This document shows, one piece after another, positions 62,357 through 64,000 of a stretch of DNA of 64,000 bases (the first letter of the stretch is position 1; every line of letters starts with the position of its first letter). The stretch comes from Onchocerca lupi (taxonomy: Eukaryota > Nematoda > Chromadorea > Rhabditida > Onchocercidae), in the NCBI GenBank assembly GCA_028564675.1, contig JAOVVO010000109.1, positions 94,364-158,363 on the forward strand, given 5' to 3'. The translations under genes were made by a program, and so were the position numbers. The notes beneath the pieces were generated by a model. The model ran no database searches. It saw only the letters and a list, made by a program, of their open reading frames with translations, and had not been told where the DNA came from.

Positions 62357-64000
62357 ATTGTGTTAGTTCGTAATTTAATTCAGCTGAATTAACAATTCTC
62401 CTAACCTACCTTTTCTTTTTTTTGATTTTTGGAGATGAAACAGATTTTGAAATTAGAAAGGGCTTAATCACAGCTTCAATTGAAAGCTTTTTTGAATGAA
62501 GATTTTTTATTAATTTGTGAAATCATGAAGCAAATTACATGATAAGCAAATTTTCGCCTTCTTTCTCCTCCATGCCTGATATGGTTTCTATTCGCAATGG
62601 ATTATGATGCTGGGTCATAATAACATACCGTCCAATTCTCCATTTAAAATAAAAAGCAAAAATGAAAAATGCATACTGAGCATTTGATTAATTAAGATCA
62701 AAAAAAAAAAAAAAGAAAATCAGCAGCGCAATATAAATAGTTGAAAACTTTGAGCAACTTTTTGATAATTATGAAAGTGAAGATTTTATAAAATTAAATA
62801 CTTTATTAAAAATTAATAGATTAAAATTATTAAATTATTTATTAAAAATCAACTAAATATTTATTAAAATGAAATTAAATTAATGTGTTAGAAAAAGGAA
62901 CATTAGAGTAGATTAATAGTCCTGATTTATTGCATGCATGGACAGGGAATAGTTACTGAAAGAAACGGAATATTGCAACAGAAGGAGAAAAATCTATAAA
63001 TTGAAGAATGCGAAATAATATTAAGAATTCTTGAGGATTTGGCTAAATAATCGTTTAGTGCGAGAAAAAGAGGCGCCGATCAGCTTACAATTGCTAGAGG
63101 GTGACGTTTAAAGTGCTGAACTTTTGGGAAGGATCTTTTAACAGAATAAAAGAGATAATTAAATCTATGATGAGATAAATTACTCATTCAAACTTATTTC
63201 AAGTTCAAAAGTCGTTACTTTACACTTCATGCTGTATATAGTCTTCAGACAAAGTTGCAGTATTATGCTGCTGCAAACATCTGTAGCAAAAGAATTCATC
63301 AGAGATGTGTAATCTCTGATACAGGAAAATGATGACGTCCAGAAAATGATTGACTTCTTTGCAAATTAAATGAATTTTAAGGGGACTATCGCAAAATGTG
63401 AATATGCTTATAATTAACGTCTCAAAACTACGAAATTCGATAGCAAGAAATTGAATGAAAAATAAGCATTTTAATAAATTTTAAGAATATTACACCTTTC
63501 AGGAAGGAAGGAAAAACTGGCAAACTTCATCAGTTCTAAAACGAAGCTCTAAAGATAAAGATAGTGGAGAAGAGCAAAAATGTCGAATTGTTTTCGATTC
63601 TGTATATTTATTAAAAAAAGAGTCAAAACGAATAAAAATTTGGAGTTTAAGGAAATCAAAGTGTTGGAGTTTGAAAAAAAAAAAGAATCAAAAAATAAAA
63701 GAAAAAATAGATTTTTGTTTCTTCATAAAATATCGCATTATAGATTAATTTAAAGTAACATTTAAGTAAATTGAAAAAATGATAAAAAATTGAATTGAGA
63801 CATTAGCAACTTCTCAGAGAATATACGTATCGGTATATGATGCATTGAATTAATTTCAATTTCGCTGAACATATATTTATATTTATACTTCATTTTATTT
63901 ATTTTATTTTACATGATTTATTTATTTCACATTTTGTTTACATATTATATTATTCATTTCTTATATACTTTATACTCATGCTTATATATATATATATATA

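Larger units (their letters stand above)
58996..64000. other. Gene-poor 3' end of window
   Basis: No confident exon. It includes a 25-nt A run (59581-59605), a 30-codon frame with a signal-like start at 60176, a GC-rich palindrome and long hairpin near 62.0-62.36 kb, and an AT microsatellite at the window end (63983-64000). A minus-strand hydrophobic frame at 60598-60780 could not be linked to anything. Confidence 0.5.

Noticed and set aside
1..64000. Possible bacterial (endosymbiont) insertion
   Set aside because: No long intron-free bacterial-type ORFs or operon structure anywhere in the window.

Overview
This window looks like nuclear DNA from a nematode, most likely a filarial or related clade III species. 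It is very AT-rich and full of A/T homopolymers. The genes are split into many small exons with short introns and nematode-style TTTCAG or TTTTAG acceptors. The species call is inference from composition and gene content. No rRNA, tRNA, CRISPR array, intact transposon or bacterial insert was recognised. All gene models were built by hand: exons were joined only where splice sites and codon phase agree, unless stated otherwise.

Layout. (1) 952-5887 (+): a 13-exon CCCH zinc-finger protein of the ZC3H4/ZC3H6/Su(sable) type, about 800 aa. (2) 5888-15381: gene-poor, with one or two weak membrane-protein exon candidates near 11.8-12.6 kb. (3) 15382-17746 (+): a sphingomyelin synthase with both catalytic motifs; its 5' exon was not found. 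(4) 20518-27389 (-): a nine-exon, about 766 aa protein of unknown family with an N-myristoylation-type start (MGNKSS), a proline-rich region and a polybasic stretch. (5) 27390-41567: about 14 kb with no confident gene but several strong hairpins. (6) 41568-51079 (+): a cadherin of about 1,300 aa with about eight EC repeats, one membrane span, and a juxtamembrane region like that of protocadherin-15/Cad99C. (7) 52438-53446 (-): the 3' part of a small single-pass membrane protein, family unknown. (8) 54953-55430: a diverged head-to-head inverted duplication carrying a coiled-coil reading frame that is broken in both arms. (9) 56447-58995 (-): a rhodopsin-class neuropeptide-like GPCR of about 354 aa with a GC-AG intron. 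(10) 58996-64000: no confident gene, but a GC-rich palindrome and a long hairpin that look like remains of a dispersed repeat.

The genes do not form a pathway. They cover nuclear RNA surveillance, sphingolipid synthesis, a probable membrane-tethered scaffold, cell adhesion and neuropeptide signalling. The items most worth follow-up are the PCDH15-like cadherin, the unidentified myristoylated protein, the inverted coiled-coil duplication, and the microRNA-like hairpins at 30.4 and 36.7 kb.
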